This document shows, piece by piece, positions 18,458 to 27,297 of a stretch of 64,000 bases of DNA. Every line of letters begins with the position of its first letter. Within the stretch, counting starts at the first letter, position 1. Source of the DNA: Candidatus Poribacteria bacterium (lineage in GTDB: Bacteria > Poribacteria > WGA-4E > GCA-2687025); the NCBI GenBank assembly GCA_018644665.1, contig JABGQA010000110.1:118396-182395 (forward strand), given 5' to 3'. The notes beneath the pieces are model-generated. The model saw only the letters and a list, made by a program, of their open reading frames with translations. It did not search any database and was not told where the DNA came from. A program made the position numbers and the translations under genes.

Positions 18458-18702
18458 GGTGGATGGCGTCCTACGACGCGGCGCCACTATACCTGATGCC
18501 CAACGCAATGCGGAATCGTGGCAGTCTACCCCAGGCGCAGTCACGGGCAGTTGGTCAGCGAGGACGATGTGGCGCCCAAGGCGGACGACGACGCAAGGAC
18601 CCCATCTCCATCTTCCCCCGCCAGGGGAAGACGTTCACGCGCCCATTCGGCAACACTGTGGGCGCTACTGTGGGCGACACGCGACTCGGACCTACCTAAC
18701 CA
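18458..18702. repeat. 242-bp tandem duplication, unit 2 (includes palindromic repeat copy 5)
   Basis: Nearly identical to unit 1, with a few substitutions and a small expansion in the ACTGTGGGCGnnACTGTGGGCG part. Its core is at about 18597-18642, and the tail ends in CATGACCACACCCGTC as copy 3 does. Together the two units explain most of the 640-bp gap between the LolA-like gene and the tagged protein genes. Confidence 0.85.
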
Positions 18703-18796
18703 TGACCACACCCGTCTACACCAAGCGCCGAGCGACGGGCACGACAAGGGCGCGACGGTTGCACGCCGCGCCCTCATCGAATCCGTCGCGCGTGAC

Positions 18797-19393
18797 CTAG
18801 CGGCTCTTCAGAGAGCCCCACGTCGTGGCGACCTTGCCCTCGGCATCAACCGCGGTGATGACGGGTGGCGTGTATGCGCCCGCGTACCAGCGCGCGTCGT
18901 CGACCCAGAAGTCCTCGTCGTCCGCCTGGATGTGCATCGTCAACGACGCGGGATCTGCATCGACATCCGGGGTGAACTCGAGGTAGTACTCTGTCCACTC
19001 CCCGGTCATCGTCTTCATCTCTTCGCCGTAGGCCGTCCACGGGTCGGCAGCCAACTCCGGCTTCCAGTTGATCTGCTTCGCGCCCGTCGACTTCACGAAG
19101 GCTGACCAGGTGTACAGCATCCCGCCCGTGAAGGTGACGTCAACGTTGTACTGGAGGCCGGCGTCCCAGAAGTTGGCGCCCACCGACGCGACTTCCACCT
19201 TTCCGGAAGCCGATCCGCCGTGTTTCTCAGCCGTGTCTAGCGTCAGCGTCGCGTCACCGTAGACGCCCCATGGATCTGTCGTGTCCGCTTCGAAGTCGCC
19301 GTTGCTGATCAGGTTGTCCTGTGCCGAAGCGGCGAACGCGATCGTCGCTACAAGCGCGACCGCGATTCCGCGTGCTGCCAGTCGCAGTGCCAT
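18797..19393 (-). CDS. secreted carbohydrate-binding-like protein with C-terminal TTWG tag (paralogue A1)
   Basis: The 198-residue protein starts at an ATG preceded by AAGGAG with 7-base spacing, and has a signal peptide (GIAVALVATIAFAASAQ). The mature part is a single beta-sandwich domain of the CBM4/9-like type (NLISNGDFEADTTDPWGVYG at its start, FWVDDARWYAG at its end). It finishes with VDAEGKVATTWGSLKSR, the tag also found on five other proteins in the window. It is the second gene of a two-gene unit with its paralogue, 11 bp downstream of that gene's stop codon. No ligand can be named. Confidence 0.8.
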   Translation of the reverse strand: MALRLAARGIAVALVATIAFAASAQDNLISNGDFEADTTDPWGVYGDATLTLDTAEKHGGSASGKVEVASVGANFWDAGLQYNVDVTFTGGMLYTWSAFVKSTGAKQINWKPELAADPWTAYGEEMKTMTGEWTEYYLEFTPDVDADPASLTMHIQADDEDFWVDDARWYAGAYTPPVITAVDAEGKVATTWGSLKSR

Positions 19394-19404
19394 TCTCGCT
19401 CTCC

Positions 19405-20031
19405 TTAGTCGTGTTCGGGGGATTTGAGGCGTCCCCACGTCGTCGTTGCCTTGCCGATAGGATCGACCGACTGGGGCGCGCCGCCTTCGAACGGCTCGTA
19501 GTCACCCTCGTACCAGCGGACGTCGTCCATCCAGATGGTGGCGGCGTCGAACTGTACGTGCAGCGTCAGGGACGCCGGCACAACATCGGATCCACCCACG
19601 TTCCACTCGGTCCAGAACTCCTGATACTCCTCAGTGAGCTGAACCTGATTCTCGCCGTACGCGGTCCACGGATCGGCGCCCAACTCTGGCTTGATGTTCA
19701 CCCTCACCGGCGGGTCCGACTTGAAGAACATCGCCCAGGTGTAGTCCGTGTTCTTGGCGAAGAAGATGTTGTCGCTGAATTGGACCCCGGCGTCCCAGAA
19801 GTTCACTCCCGCCGCGGCCACGGTGATCTTCATCGCCTCCGTGCCGGTGTGGGCATCGGCCTTATCGGCGAGTTCTACCGTGATCGGGCCGTAGTTGCCC
19901 CACGGGTCCAGCAACTCGTCCTCGAAGTCCGCGTTCGTGACCAGGTTCTCCTCCTGGGCTCCCGCGATCGTAATTGCCAGACTGACGGCTACGGCAGCCG
20001 CGGTCCATCGCCCGAACGTACGCACCCTCAT
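19405..20031 (-). CDS. secreted carbohydrate-binding-like protein with C-terminal TTWG tag (paralogue A2)
   Basis: The 208-residue protein has a signal peptide (AAAVAVSLAITIAGAQ) and the same layout as the neighbouring paralogue: NLVTNADFEDELLDPWGNYG at the start of the domain, KPELGADPWTAYGE in the middle, and IWMDDVRWYEG near the end. The C-terminus is VDPIGKATTTWGRLKSPEHD, so the tag here has a short extra tail. GGAAGGAA precedes the ATG. The gene pair probably arose by tandem duplication. Carbohydrate binding is inferred from fold-like pattern only. Confidence 0.8.
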   Translation of the reverse strand: MRVRTFGRWTAAAVAVSLAITIAGAQEENLVTNADFEDELLDPWGNYGPITVELADKADAHTGTEAMKITVAAAGVNFWDAGVQFSDNIFFAKNTDYTWAMFFKSDPPVRVNIKPELGADPWTAYGENQVQLTEEYQEFWTEWNVGGSDVVPASLTLHVQFDAATIWMDDVRWYEGDYEPFEGGAPQSVDPIGKATTTWGRLKSPEHD

Positions 20032-20265
20032 AGGTATTCCTTCCGTGATAGACAGACGCTGCTCTTACGCGATCCTGCCCATCACTCCGCCGCAGGATGG
20101 GCGGGCGTGGCCATGGGCCGGGCGTCGGCAGACGTCCATACCAATACGTAGCGGCAGGAAGACTCAGACGCAAGGAGGCGCCGGACGATAGGCGTCTTAT
20201 ATGTAGCCCACGTCTCTTATTGGGAGGGGCGCCCGTGAGCGAGGGTCAGCCGAGTGGATGGTCGG

Positions 20266-21702
20266 CTAGGCGTCGCGCGTCGGGTCCGTGGCGAGGGCGT
20301 GCTTGTAGATGTCCGCGTAGGGCTTGTCGCGCGGGACGCATCCCGTCGGGAACTGCCCCTTGTCGTTGTGCTTTGCGCGCATGAGCGCGGTGCAGTAGCT
20401 CACCGCAACGCATGCCTTGTTCCGCGTCAGTTCGCCCTTCTCCATCGCGTCTTTGGCGAAGTCGGGGTACGCCAGACTGCCGCGACCCACACCGACCATA
20501 GAGACGCGTCCGTCGCGCAGGTTGGCCTCGCCCGCGTTGGCGAAGAAGTGCTGGAGCCAGCTATAGCCCGTGCCGATCACCGGGACGTTCGGCGTCGCTG
20601 CCTGTATCACCGCTGCGGCGTCGAAGTGCCGTTCCACGCCGATCAGCGGATGCTCGGGCGACGTGTAGCCGTCGATCGGAGGGCGCTCGAACGGGCGCCC
20701 GACGTGGGGGTTGTAGTAGGGGCTGCCCATCGAGATGTTGAGCAGTTCGACGCCCCACGTCTCCAGATCCCGCGCGTATCGCACCGGCTCCGCGTAGTCC
20801 GGTTCGAGCGGATTGTCCGGGTTCGTGCCCCATCCGCCGATGTAGGGGGTGGGAATGTCCTTGGGGCTTCCCGCGCCCGTATCGGGGTCTTGGAAGAAGG
20901 GGGCTCCGTCGTACACGTTGAGTCGGGAGGCCAGGATCAGCCGATCTCCCAGCTCGTCCTTCATGCGGCCGATTACCTCACGCGCCAGGCGCGTGCGGTT
21001 CTCGTAGGAGCCGCCGTACGGCCCTGGACGCATGCGCGCGGCCAGCAACTCGGACAGCAGGTAGCGGTGGCACTGCTTGATGTCGACGAAGTCGAAGCCG
21101 ATCTTCGCCGCGAGACGCGCTCCTTCGACGAGGGCGTCGCCCGCGGCCCTGAGTTCATCGTCGGTCTGGATGGGGTATTCGTCGGTGACGAAGAGGCGCT
21201 TCTTCTTGTCGGCGATTGTGACGGCGTCGACCACGGAATCGTGCTGCGCGATCAGCGGCCCCTTGTAGGAGTACCGACCGGAGTGCGTGAGCTGCAGCCC
21301 GATGAGCAGGTCGCTGTCGTCGCCGATGGAGTCCCGGTGCGCCTTCCGTGTGACTTCGAGCATGTCCGCCAGCGACGCTAGGTTGTCCTCGTTGATGAGC
21401 AGTTGGCGCGTGTTGGCGCGCGCCTCCTCCGCGACGGCCGTGGCCTCGCCCCAGATGAGCTTCGCGCCGCCCGCTCCAAAGCGCTCCCATCGGCGTACGG
21501 TGAGTTCGCCCGGCTTGCCGTCCAACTCGCCGTCGCAGCCCTCCATGGGGTGGATGGCGAAGCGGTTGCCGACGGTGCGCCCGCCGACATCGAGCGGCTC
21601 CAGACACGCGCGCAACTCGTCTTCCAGGCGGACGTTGACGCCCAACTGCTCGACGTCTTCGCGCAGCATGTCGAGGGTCTTGTACTTGAAGAACTTCGCC
21701 AT
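20266..21702 (-). CDS. FMN-dependent oxidoreductase, Old Yellow Enzyme family
   Basis: The 478-residue protein has the OYE TIM-barrel layout: VGNRFAIHPMEGCDG for the N-terminal FMN-binding strand, LIGLQLTHSGRYS for the His/Arg-containing region, DFVDIKQCHRYLLSELLA for the substrate-binding HxxH-like segment with Cys-His, and VSMVGVGRGSLAYPDF for the FMN phosphate site. Three cysteines in KACVAVSYCTALM...PTGC suggest a possible iron-sulfur site, but the spacing differs from the usual 2,4-dienoyl-CoA reductase type. It would reduce an activated double bond in the cytoplasm. It is on the same strand as the FAH gene, separated from it by a repeat copy. Confidence 0.88.
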   Translation of the reverse strand: MAKFFKYKTLDMLREDVEQLGVNVRLEDELRACLEPLDVGGRTVGNRFAIHPMEGCDGELDGKPGELTVRRWERFGAGGAKLIWGEATAVAEEARANTRQLLINEDNLASLADMLEVTRKAHRDSIGDDSDLLIGLQLTHSGRYSYKGPLIAQHDSVVDAVTIADKKKRLFVTDEYPIQTDDELRAAGDALVEGARLAAKIGFDFVDIKQCHRYLLSELLAARMRPGPYGGSYENRTRLAREVIGRMKDELGDRLILASRLNVYDGAPFFQDPDTGAGSPKDIPTPYIGGWGTNPDNPLEPDYAEPVRYARDLETWGVELLNISMGSPYYNPHVGRPFERPPIDGYTSPEHPLIGVERHFDAAAVIQAATPNVPVIGTGYSWLQHFFANAGEANLRDGRVSMVGVGRGSLAYPDFAKDAMEKGELTRNKACVAVSYCTALMRAKHNDKGQFPTGCVPRDKPYADIYKHALATDPTRDA

Positions 21703-21759
21703 GGTTTCTCTTCCGGGAGCCGCTGGTTGTCCGCCACGCTGACGTTGTTAGGTGTCCCT

Positions 21760-21805
21760 GGACCCCATCCCCACCTTCCCCTGCTTGGGGAAGGCATTCA
21801 CGCGC
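21760..21805. repeat. dispersed palindromic repeat, copy 6
   Basis: GACCCCATCCCCACC, stem CTTCCCC/GGGGAAG with a TGCTT loop, then GCATTCACGCGCG. It lies in the 146-bp gap between the FAH hydrolase gene and the OYE gene, where no other feature is visible. Confidence 0.65.
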
Positions 21806-21848
21806 GCCTTGCCCTACGGGCATTCGGCACGGTCGTTGTGGCCAGTTG

Positions 21849-22787
21849 CTAACCGAACTGCACGACGGGGTTCGAGAGCGTGCCGAGCTCGTCGCAGGCG
21901 ATCTCCACGACGTCGCCGTCCTGCAACGGGAGGTCGTTGGGGACGATGATGCCGGTGCCGGTCGACACGACGGTGCCCACGGGGCAGTCGTTGTCGCGCA
22001 TGAGGTATTCGGCGAGATCCTCGAGCTTCCAGTTGATCTGCTCGGTGTTGACGGAGCCTTCCCAGAGGGTGTCCCCGCCGCGGCGGATCACGCAGCTAAT
22101 GTCGAGGTTGTACGGGTCGTCGAGTTCCGCGGGCGTGACGAACGTCGGCCCGAGGGCGCAGCAGCCATTGTACATCTTGGACTGCGGTAGGTAGAGCGGG
22201 TTGTCGCGCTCGATGTCCCACGCGGAGACGTCGTTGCAGAGCGTGTACCCGACGATCTCGCCGCCGACGCCGGTGACGAACGCGAGTTCCGGCTCGGTCG
22301 CCGTCAGCTTCGAGTCCCGGCGTATGCCGATGGGCTGATTCGAGCCGACGATGCAGCGTGGAGTCGCCTTGAAGAAGATCTCAGGGCGATCGGAGGCGTA
22401 GATGCGGGAGTAGATGTCCGAGTCGCTGTCGTCGTCGCGCATGTCGGAACTGCGTTTGTACGTGACGCCGCATCCCCACACTTCGGGGGAGTCGATGGGA
22501 GTGCGGAGGTAGTAGCCGTCTTCCGTCGGCGCGACGTGCACCGTGTCGAAGCTGAGTTCCTCGCGCGATTCCTGCTCCCACGGCGCCGGCGCCGGACGCG
22601 CGGCCGAGGCACGTTCCTGCATCTCCGCGACGAGTATGTTCAGGCTGACGCCATCCGACGCGGCGACCTGCAGGAACTCCAATACGCCGGGCGTTTCGTC
22701 GGTGGTGACGTCGATGATCGCGCCCTCGCGCGTAAGCACGCCGACGCGCTTGCCCTCGCCGGGTTCGTGGTACTGCAGGAGTTTCAT
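21849..22787 (-). CDS. fumarylacetoacetate hydrolase (FAH) family protein
   Basis: The 312-residue protein starts at an ATG preceded by AAGAAGG. It has an N-terminal cap (MKLLQYHEPGEGKRVGVL) and a C-terminal catalytic region with WGCGVTYKRSSDMR, the metal-binding TEPELAFV (ExE motif), GYTLCNDVSAWDIE and GTVVSTGTGIIVPNDLPLQDGD. This is the FAH fold of acylpyruvases and of sugar-acid dehydratases in arabinose/xylose oxidation. Because this neighbourhood is rich in polysaccharide degradation, a sugar-acid role such as 2-keto-3-deoxy-pentonate breakdown is plausible, but this is inference. Confidence 0.88.
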   Translation of the reverse strand: MKLLQYHEPGEGKRVGVLTREGAIIDVTTDETPGVLEFLQVAASDGVSLNILVAEMQERASAARPAPAPWEQESREELSFDTVHVAPTEDGYYLRTPIDSPEVWGCGVTYKRSSDMRDDDSDSDIYSRIYASDRPEIFFKATPRCIVGSNQPIGIRRDSKLTATEPELAFVTGVGGEIVGYTLCNDVSAWDIERDNPLYLPQSKMYNGCCALGPTFVTPAELDDPYNLDISCVIRRGGDTLWEGSVNTEQINWKLEDLAEYLMRDNDCPVGTVVSTGTGIIVPNDLPLQDGDVVEIACDELGTLSNPVVQFG

Positions 22788-22832
22788 GATCGGCCTTCTT
22801 GGGTTGGGCGTCGGTCGTCCGTGCGCGTGCGT

Positions 22833-22861
22833 ATCATACGGCGTGGGGGACCACCCATCAA
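22833..22861 (-). promoter_or_regulatory. sigma70-like promoter for the FAH gene
   Basis: On the minus strand, TTGATG (22856-22861) and TATGAT (22833-22838) are separated by 17 bp. Transcription would start near 22826, giving a leader of about 38 bases before the ATG at 22787. Confidence 0.5.
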
Positions 22862-22922
22862 GGCGATCCGCAGCCTTGCGCCCACGTCCGCGCAAGCCGG
22901 CAGGCCGCTGCGAATGGTGGCG

Positions 22923-23216
22923 CTACTCCCGTGCTGCTCGCTCCAGGTCTCGCCCGCCGTACAGCACGCGATGCACCTCGATCCCGCCCGCGATAGGCGA
23001 ATAGAACACCACGTAGTTTCCGACGGCGAAGCTGCGGGCGCCTGGAAGCAGCCGTGACCGGTCCCGCCCAAGGTGGGGAGTGTTCGCGAGAAGAAGGAAC
23101 ACTTCGTCGAAACGGCGGGACATGCGCCGCGCCGCTTCGGGGTCTCGGTCGGCGACGTAGTCGTAGATGGCGTCAAGCTGAGTCTGCGCCTCAGGGGAGA
23201 CGCTTGCTTCAGGCAC
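22923..23216 (-). CDS. ParE/RelE-superfamily toxin
   Basis: The predicted 97-residue protein starts at a GTG that overlaps the upstream antitoxin gene by 8 bp, with GAAGG just before it. It shows the ParE pattern: SPEAQTQLDAIYDYVADRDPEAARRM, then LANTPHLGRDRSRLLPGARSFAVGNYVVFYSPIAGGIEVHRVLYGGRDL. The family blocks gyrase (ParE) or cleaves mRNA on the ribosome (RelE); the RSFAVGNYVVFY segment favours ParE. The longer open frame up to 23279 is not needed. Overlap with the CopG/ParD-like gene supports a type II toxin-antitoxin module. Confidence 0.85.
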   Translation of the reverse strand: MPEASVSPEAQTQLDAIYDYVADRDPEAARRMSRRFDEVFLLLANTPHLGRDRSRLLPGARSFAVGNYVVFYSPIAGGIEVHRVLYGGRDLERAARE

Positions 23217-23487
23217 GGGCCTTCGTAGGGGAGCGTTCGGCGAGCCGCTTTTCGCCGCGAGCGATGAAGTCGTCGACATCCCAGGGCTTGCCTTCGCCGC
23301 GATCGAACTGCTCTCGGGACCGACGGAGAGAGGCCCTGAGTTCGTCCTGATCGTGACCGGCTACGATCTCGTCCTCGACGAGGCGCGTAAGTGCGTGAGC
23401 GATGACTTCCTGCACGCTGCCATAGGCGCCATCCTCGATCCAGTCGTTGACGAGTTTCACCTGCTCAGAGGTGAGTTCTACATGCAC
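23209..23487 (-). CDS. ParD/CopG-like antitoxin
   Basis: The predicted 92-residue protein starts at GTG 23487, with AGGAAGGG about 7 bases upstream. HVELTSEQVKLVNDWIEDGAY resembles the ribbon-helix-helix DNA-binding domain of ParD. The helical C-terminal half (LRASLRRSREQFDRGEGKPWDVDDFIARG) is the usual toxin-wrapping segment. It precedes and overlaps the ParE-like gene, the normal order. It probably represses its own operon. An ATG at 23544 in the same frame is less likely. Confidence 0.83.
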   Translation of the reverse strand: MHVELTSEQVKLVNDWIEDGAYGSVQEVIAHALTRLVEDEIVAGHDQDELRASLRRSREQFDRGEGKPWDVDDFIARGEKRLAERSPTKARA

Positions 23488-23581
23488 CGGCTGTCCCTTC
23501 CTCTCATCACCATTCAGCATGCGGCAGGCGCCAATGGCTGTCAATCGGGCACGGCGGTCATCATGCTGTGCATTCTCCGGC

Positions 23582-24403
23582 TCATCGCTTCAGCGTCCCC
23601 CACGCGGTCGCGAGTTTCCCTCCTGGGTCCACGGTTAGGCCCGGCGATAACCCCTCCGCGAGTTCGCCGATCTCTCCTTCGTCGAGGGCGCGGCTGTAGA
23701 TCACTACATCGTCGATCGTACCGTGGAAGTACTTCTGAACACGCGCGGCGTCGGCGGCGAACGCGTCCGTGGGTTGGCTGCCTATGGCTACCTTCACGGC
23801 ATCGTCCACGGCGACGCTGTTCCCTCCCTTCGGCAGCGCGCCGACCTCCGCGCCGTCCTGCCAGAGCTTCATGTCCGCGCCGTCCCACGTCGCGGCGACG
23901 TGATGCCACTGCCCTACCTTGAGCGGGTCGGCCAGGTTCGTGGCGATGAGTGTGGGGACGGCCTGACCGTCGTCGGTCTTCAGTCGGAAGCGGAGTACGT
24001 TGCCGTCGATGGTGCTGAACATCCACCAGTGGTCGTCGGCCAACCACTCGTTCGCCTTGGTGATGATGCGCCCGTCGCCGATGCCGAACGACTCCGGCTG
24101 TATCCACGCCGCCAACGTGATGCCGCCGCCCTCGACGTCGAACGGCTCGAACTCGATAAGGCCGCTGGAGCCGTCGAACGTCACGGCGGAGGCGCCCACC
24201 CTCTTCGTCGCGGAGTCCCACTGCGCGCCGCCGATCATCTCGCCGTCTGGGACGTTCCCCGTCGCGTCCTTGGCGACGGCTCCCGAGCCCTCGTCCAGCG
24301 GGAAGTACGCGACCAACCCCGCCGTCAAATCTGCCGCCGCGTCCGTCGGTAGCAGCGCGGCTAGCGTCATCGCCATCGCGAATGCCATCAGTGATCGTCT
24401 CAT
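23582..24403 (-). CDS. secreted LamG/concanavalin-like protein with C-terminal TTWG tag
   Basis: The 273-residue protein has a signal peptide (SLMAFAMAMTLAALLPTDAAA) and one LamG-type beta-sandwich: LVAYFPLDEGSGAVAKDATG, VGASAVTFDGSSGLIEFEPF, GQWHHVAATWDGADMKLWQD and HGTIDDVVIYSRALDEGEI. All four are hallmark strands of laminin-G/pentraxin-like domains. It ends in VDPGGKLATAWGTLKR, the shared tag. GGAGGGAGG lies upstream of the ATG at 24403. Such domains often bind glycans; the ligand here is unknown. Confidence 0.85.
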   Translation of the reverse strand: MRRSLMAFAMAMTLAALLPTDAAADLTAGLVAYFPLDEGSGAVAKDATGNVPDGEMIGGAQWDSATKRVGASAVTFDGSSGLIEFEPFDVEGGGITLAAWIQPESFGIGDGRIITKANEWLADDHWWMFSTIDGNVLRFRLKTDDGQAVPTLIATNLADPLKVGQWHHVAATWDGADMKLWQDGAEVGALPKGGNSVAVDDAVKVAIGSQPTDAFAADAARVQKYFHGTIDDVVIYSRALDEGEIGELAEGLSPGLTVDPGGKLATAWGTLKR

Positions 24404-24758
24404 AGCAGCACAGCCTCCCTCCATGCGTTCGACGCGTCCCGGACATGCTAGTGGCGCGCTTAGGGCGCGTCAAAGGGGCGTGCAGAACCTGCTCCATGCG
24501 CAGGATGCCGGCCACGTCTGACGTGGGCGTGGGCGCGGAGCCCGCCCCTTCGCGTGGCGCGCTTGGATCCGTGACGATGCGGTCCACGATGCCCGCGCCC
24601 GACATGTCACCCAGAGCGCGAGCGAAGGATCTCCCGTGTCTACGGCGTTACCGCGCGCGCCGTGCGGGTCTGGCGCCACCGGCCGGCGCGCTTGAAACGC
24701 CAGGACCGGCGCCCCATCATTGGCGGCGCGCCACCAAGCCCGAAGTGGGAACCCCTCC
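24404..24758. other. intergenic region between divergent genes
   Basis: About 355 bp between the LamG gene (minus) and the heptose kinase gene (plus). Several frames cross it but none has a ribosome site with protein-like sequence. No repeat copy, tRNA or clear promoter was found by eye. Confidence 0.4.
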
Positions 24759-25799
24759 ATGGCCGCCTCGACGCGTCCCGACAGTCAACCGGACGACCTA
24801 GCCCTTCCCTCCGCGGCCCGCGTGCTGGTTCTCGGGGATGTCATCCTCGACTCCTATCTACGAGGACAGGCCAACCGGATCTCGGCGGAGGCCCCGGTTC
24901 CCATCATCGACGTGGAGTCGGAGGAATACCGGCTCGGAGGAGCGGCGAACGTCGCGGCGAATATCACCGCGCTGGGGGCTTCGTGCGACCTCATCGGCGC
25001 GGTCGGCGACGACGGGTCCGGGAAGACATTTCGCAAGCTGCTAGCTCACGTTGGGATCGCAGACGACGGCCTCGTAACGGACCCATCCCGGCCCACCAGC
25101 CACAAGACGCGCGTCCTGGCGAGGAACCAGCAGGTTCTGCGACTGGACCAGGAAAGCCGCGCTCCGATCGATGAACGCACGCGGGCCTTGGCGCTCGAAC
25201 GCCTCACGGGCCTCATCTCCACGGCCGACGCGGTGATCATCGAGGACTACGACAAGGGACTGCTGGACGAGGCCCTCATCGTCGCGGCCCGAGACATGGC
25301 CAAGGCGCGAGGCATCCCCGTCGTCGTCGATCCGAAGCTGGAGAACTTCTGGCACTACGGTGGCGTCACATGCGTCACGCCCAACGTGTACGAGGCCGGA
25401 GCCGCCGTGAAGCGCCCCATCTCCACCGGCGACGATCTGCGGAGCGTCGGCGAGCGACTCGTACAGGAATTGGACCTCGACCACCTGCTCATCACCCGTG
25501 GCGCGGACGGCGTGGCGCTGTTCGAGCGGACAGGCTCAGGACTGACCGTGACGCACGTCCCGGCGGCTAGCCGCGAAGTGTATGACGTCACTGGCGCCGG
25601 CGACACTGCCGTCGCCGTCTACACATTGGGTCTCGCCGCCGGGATGTCGCCGCTCAACGCGGCGCGCTTGGCCAACTATGCCGGGGGCCTCGTCGTCGGT
25701 CATCTCGGATGCGTGTCCGTCGATCGCGACGAACTCGCCGACGTCATCGCGCGCCACGCCGCGGCCGACCTGGCACACGTCCGCGTCGAGACGGTCTAG
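24759..25799 (+). CDS. PfkB-family sugar kinase, D-glycero-beta-D-manno-heptose-7-phosphate kinase-like (RfaE domain I)
   Basis: The 346-residue protein matches the kinase domain of RfaE/HldE. It has VLVLGDVILDSYLRGQANRISAEAPVP at the N-terminus (the RISPEAPVP-like motif is typical of this enzyme), the PfkB GGAANVAANI signature, and the catalytic PfkB motif DVTGAGDTAVAVYTLGL near the C-terminus. There is no fused adenylyltransferase domain. In the family this step feeds ADP-heptose synthesis for LPS cores or S-layer glycans. It is directly followed by a flippase gene with no gap. The ATG at 24759 has only a weak ribosome site, so the start is less sure. Confidence 0.88.
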   Translation: MAASTRPDSQPDDLALPSAARVLVLGDVILDSYLRGQANRISAEAPVPIIDVESEEYRLGGAANVAANITALGASCDLIGAVGDDGSGKTFRKLLAHVGIADDGLVTDPSRPTSHKTRVLARNQQVLRLDQESRAPIDERTRALALERLTGLISTADAVIIEDYDKGLLDEALIVAARDMAKARGIPVVVDPKLENFWHYGGVTCVTPNVYEAGAAVKRPISTGDDLRSVGERLVQELDLDHLLITRGADGVALFERTGSGLTVTHVPAASREVYDVTGAGDTAVAVYTLGLAAGMSPLNAARLANYAGGLVVGHLGCVSVDRDELADVIARHAAADLAHVRVETV

Positions 25800-27278
25800 A
25801 TGTCCGACGACAACTCGGACGCCGACCGACCCTCCATCCTCCGAAACGCCACGGTGCTCCTGCAAGCGCATCTCGTCAGCAGGGCTCTGTCGCTCGTAGC
25901 GCTGCTGGCGTTGCCGCGGTACGTCACGCCGGCGGAACTCGGCTTCTACTTCGTCGCCGTCGCCGTTACGAACGTGCTTGCGTCGCTGGCCGAGTTCGGC
26001 ATGCGCGACCCTCTCATACGCGAGCTACACCTGCGACCCGGTGACGCGGCGAGGACGCTCGGCGTCGCGTTCGGCATACGGGCGACGTTCGGCCTGGGCG
26101 TGCTCGGAGCCTGCTGGGTCGTGATCGAGGTGAGCGGGTATGACGCGCCACTAACCACGATGATCTGGCTGCTGGCCGGCGCGGAGCTGGGCAACGGCCT
26201 CGCGCGGGCATGCCATATGGTGTTCCGCGCACGAGAGCGACTCGGTTACGAGTCGGCGCTCGTGCTCATGGAGCGTAGCATCGCCCTGGTGGTCGGCGCG
26301 GGGCTGGTGATGCTGGGCATGGGTGGGATGACGCTGTTCTGCGTCGTCGCGTTGGCGGCGGGTTTGACGAACATGCTCGCGTCGTCGCTGCTGGTTTCCG
26401 GGCGGTTCCTGCGGTTCGCGCCTCGGTTCGGTCTGTCCGCCTGGCGTCCGTTCCTGAGCCTGTCGGCGCCGTTCGCGATCGCGAATATCCTGAACTACGT
26501 GTACCTCCGGTCGGACCAGATACTCCTGGGTCGATGGAGCGCTGAAGGCGCGGAGGCGGTGGCGTGGTACGGCATCGGATATAGCTGGATCGCGACGCTG
26601 AGCATCTTCCCAGGCGCTCTTATGGGCGCGGCGTTCCCGAGGTTCGCCGCGCTCACACAGGCGGGAGGAAACGGCGAGACGCGACAGGCGCTCTCCACGC
26701 TCTACACCCAGACGTGGAAGGTCGCCCTCGCTGCCGGCGCGCCCGCGGCGGTGTTCGTCTTCATCTGTGGGGCGAAGCTGATGCGCGCCCTCTATCCCGC
26801 CGACCTTTATCCACCCGGGACGGTCGACGCGTCGTTCCAGGCGCTCGCGCTCTATGGTGGGCTGATATTCCCAACCACCATTGTCTCGAACAGCCTACGG
26901 GCGGCGAACCGATGGAAAGCCGTCGTCACGCTGGTGTGCGTCGCGTTGGTGGTGAACTTGGGCGTGAACGCCTGGGCGATGCCGCGGTATCACCACGTCG
27001 GGGCGGCGTGGGCGCGCGGGATCAGCGAGATCGTGTTCGTTGCGCTGGGAACGGCGTACAGCCTGCGGCGCCTGAGCGGCCTGTCGGAGTACGCGTTCGT
27101 GATGCGCCTCGTCGCAGCTTCTGTGGGTTTGGCGGGAACGCTTCGGGGGCTCGACGCGTGGCCGTTGTGGATTCAGCTACCGGCCGGCGTTGCGGTCTAC
27201 GCGGGACTGCTCGTCCTGTTGGGCGCCGTGCGCATGAGCGACCTGAACTTCGGCGGCCCGGGAACACCGGAGCCGTAG
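25800..27278 (+). CDS. oligosaccharide flippase (Wzx/MATE-like polysaccharide biosynthesis protein)
   Basis: The 492-residue membrane protein starts immediately after the kinase stop codon (TAG-ATG), so translation is probably coupled. It has about 14 hydrophobic helices, including SLVALLALPRYVTPAELGFY at the N-terminus, FLSLSAPFAIANILNYVYL and LGRWSAEGAEAVAWYGIGY. This is the pattern of the polysaccharide transport/flippase branch of the MOP superfamily. It would move lipid-linked sugars across the inner membrane. The pairing with a heptose kinase suggests a heptose-containing surface glycan, but no glycosyltransferases are adjacent. Confidence 0.87.
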   Translation: MSDDNSDADRPSILRNATVLLQAHLVSRALSLVALLALPRYVTPAELGFYFVAVAVTNVLASLAEFGMRDPLIRELHLRPGDAARTLGVAFGIRATFGLGVLGACWVVIEVSGYDAPLTTMIWLLAGAELGNGLARACHMVFRARERLGYESALVLMERSIALVVGAGLVMLGMGGMTLFCVVALAAGLTNMLASSLLVSGRFLRFAPRFGLSAWRPFLSLSAPFAIANILNYVYLRSDQILLGRWSAEGAEAVAWYGIGYSWIATLSIFPGALMGAAFPRFAALTQAGGNGETRQALSTLYTQTWKVALAAGAPAAVFVFICGAKLMRALYPADLYPPGTVDASFQALALYGGLIFPTTIVSNSLRAANRWKAVVTLVCVALVVNLGVNAWAMPRYHHVGAAWARGISEIVFVALGTAYSLRRLSGLSEYAFVMRLVAASVGLAGTLRGLDAWPLWIQLPAGVAVYAGLLVLLGAVRMSDLNFGGPGTPEP

Positions 27279-27297
27279 CATCGACGCGCTACGGCTC
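27270..27297. terminator. palindrome spanning both stop codons of convergent genes
   Basis: GAGCCGTAGC (27270-27279) and GCTACGGCTC (27288-27297) form a perfect 10-bp inverted repeat with an 8-base loop. It arises because both convergent genes end in Glu-Pro-stop (GAG CCG TAG). It could act as a bidirectional terminator, but no T-tract follows. Confidence 0.4.
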
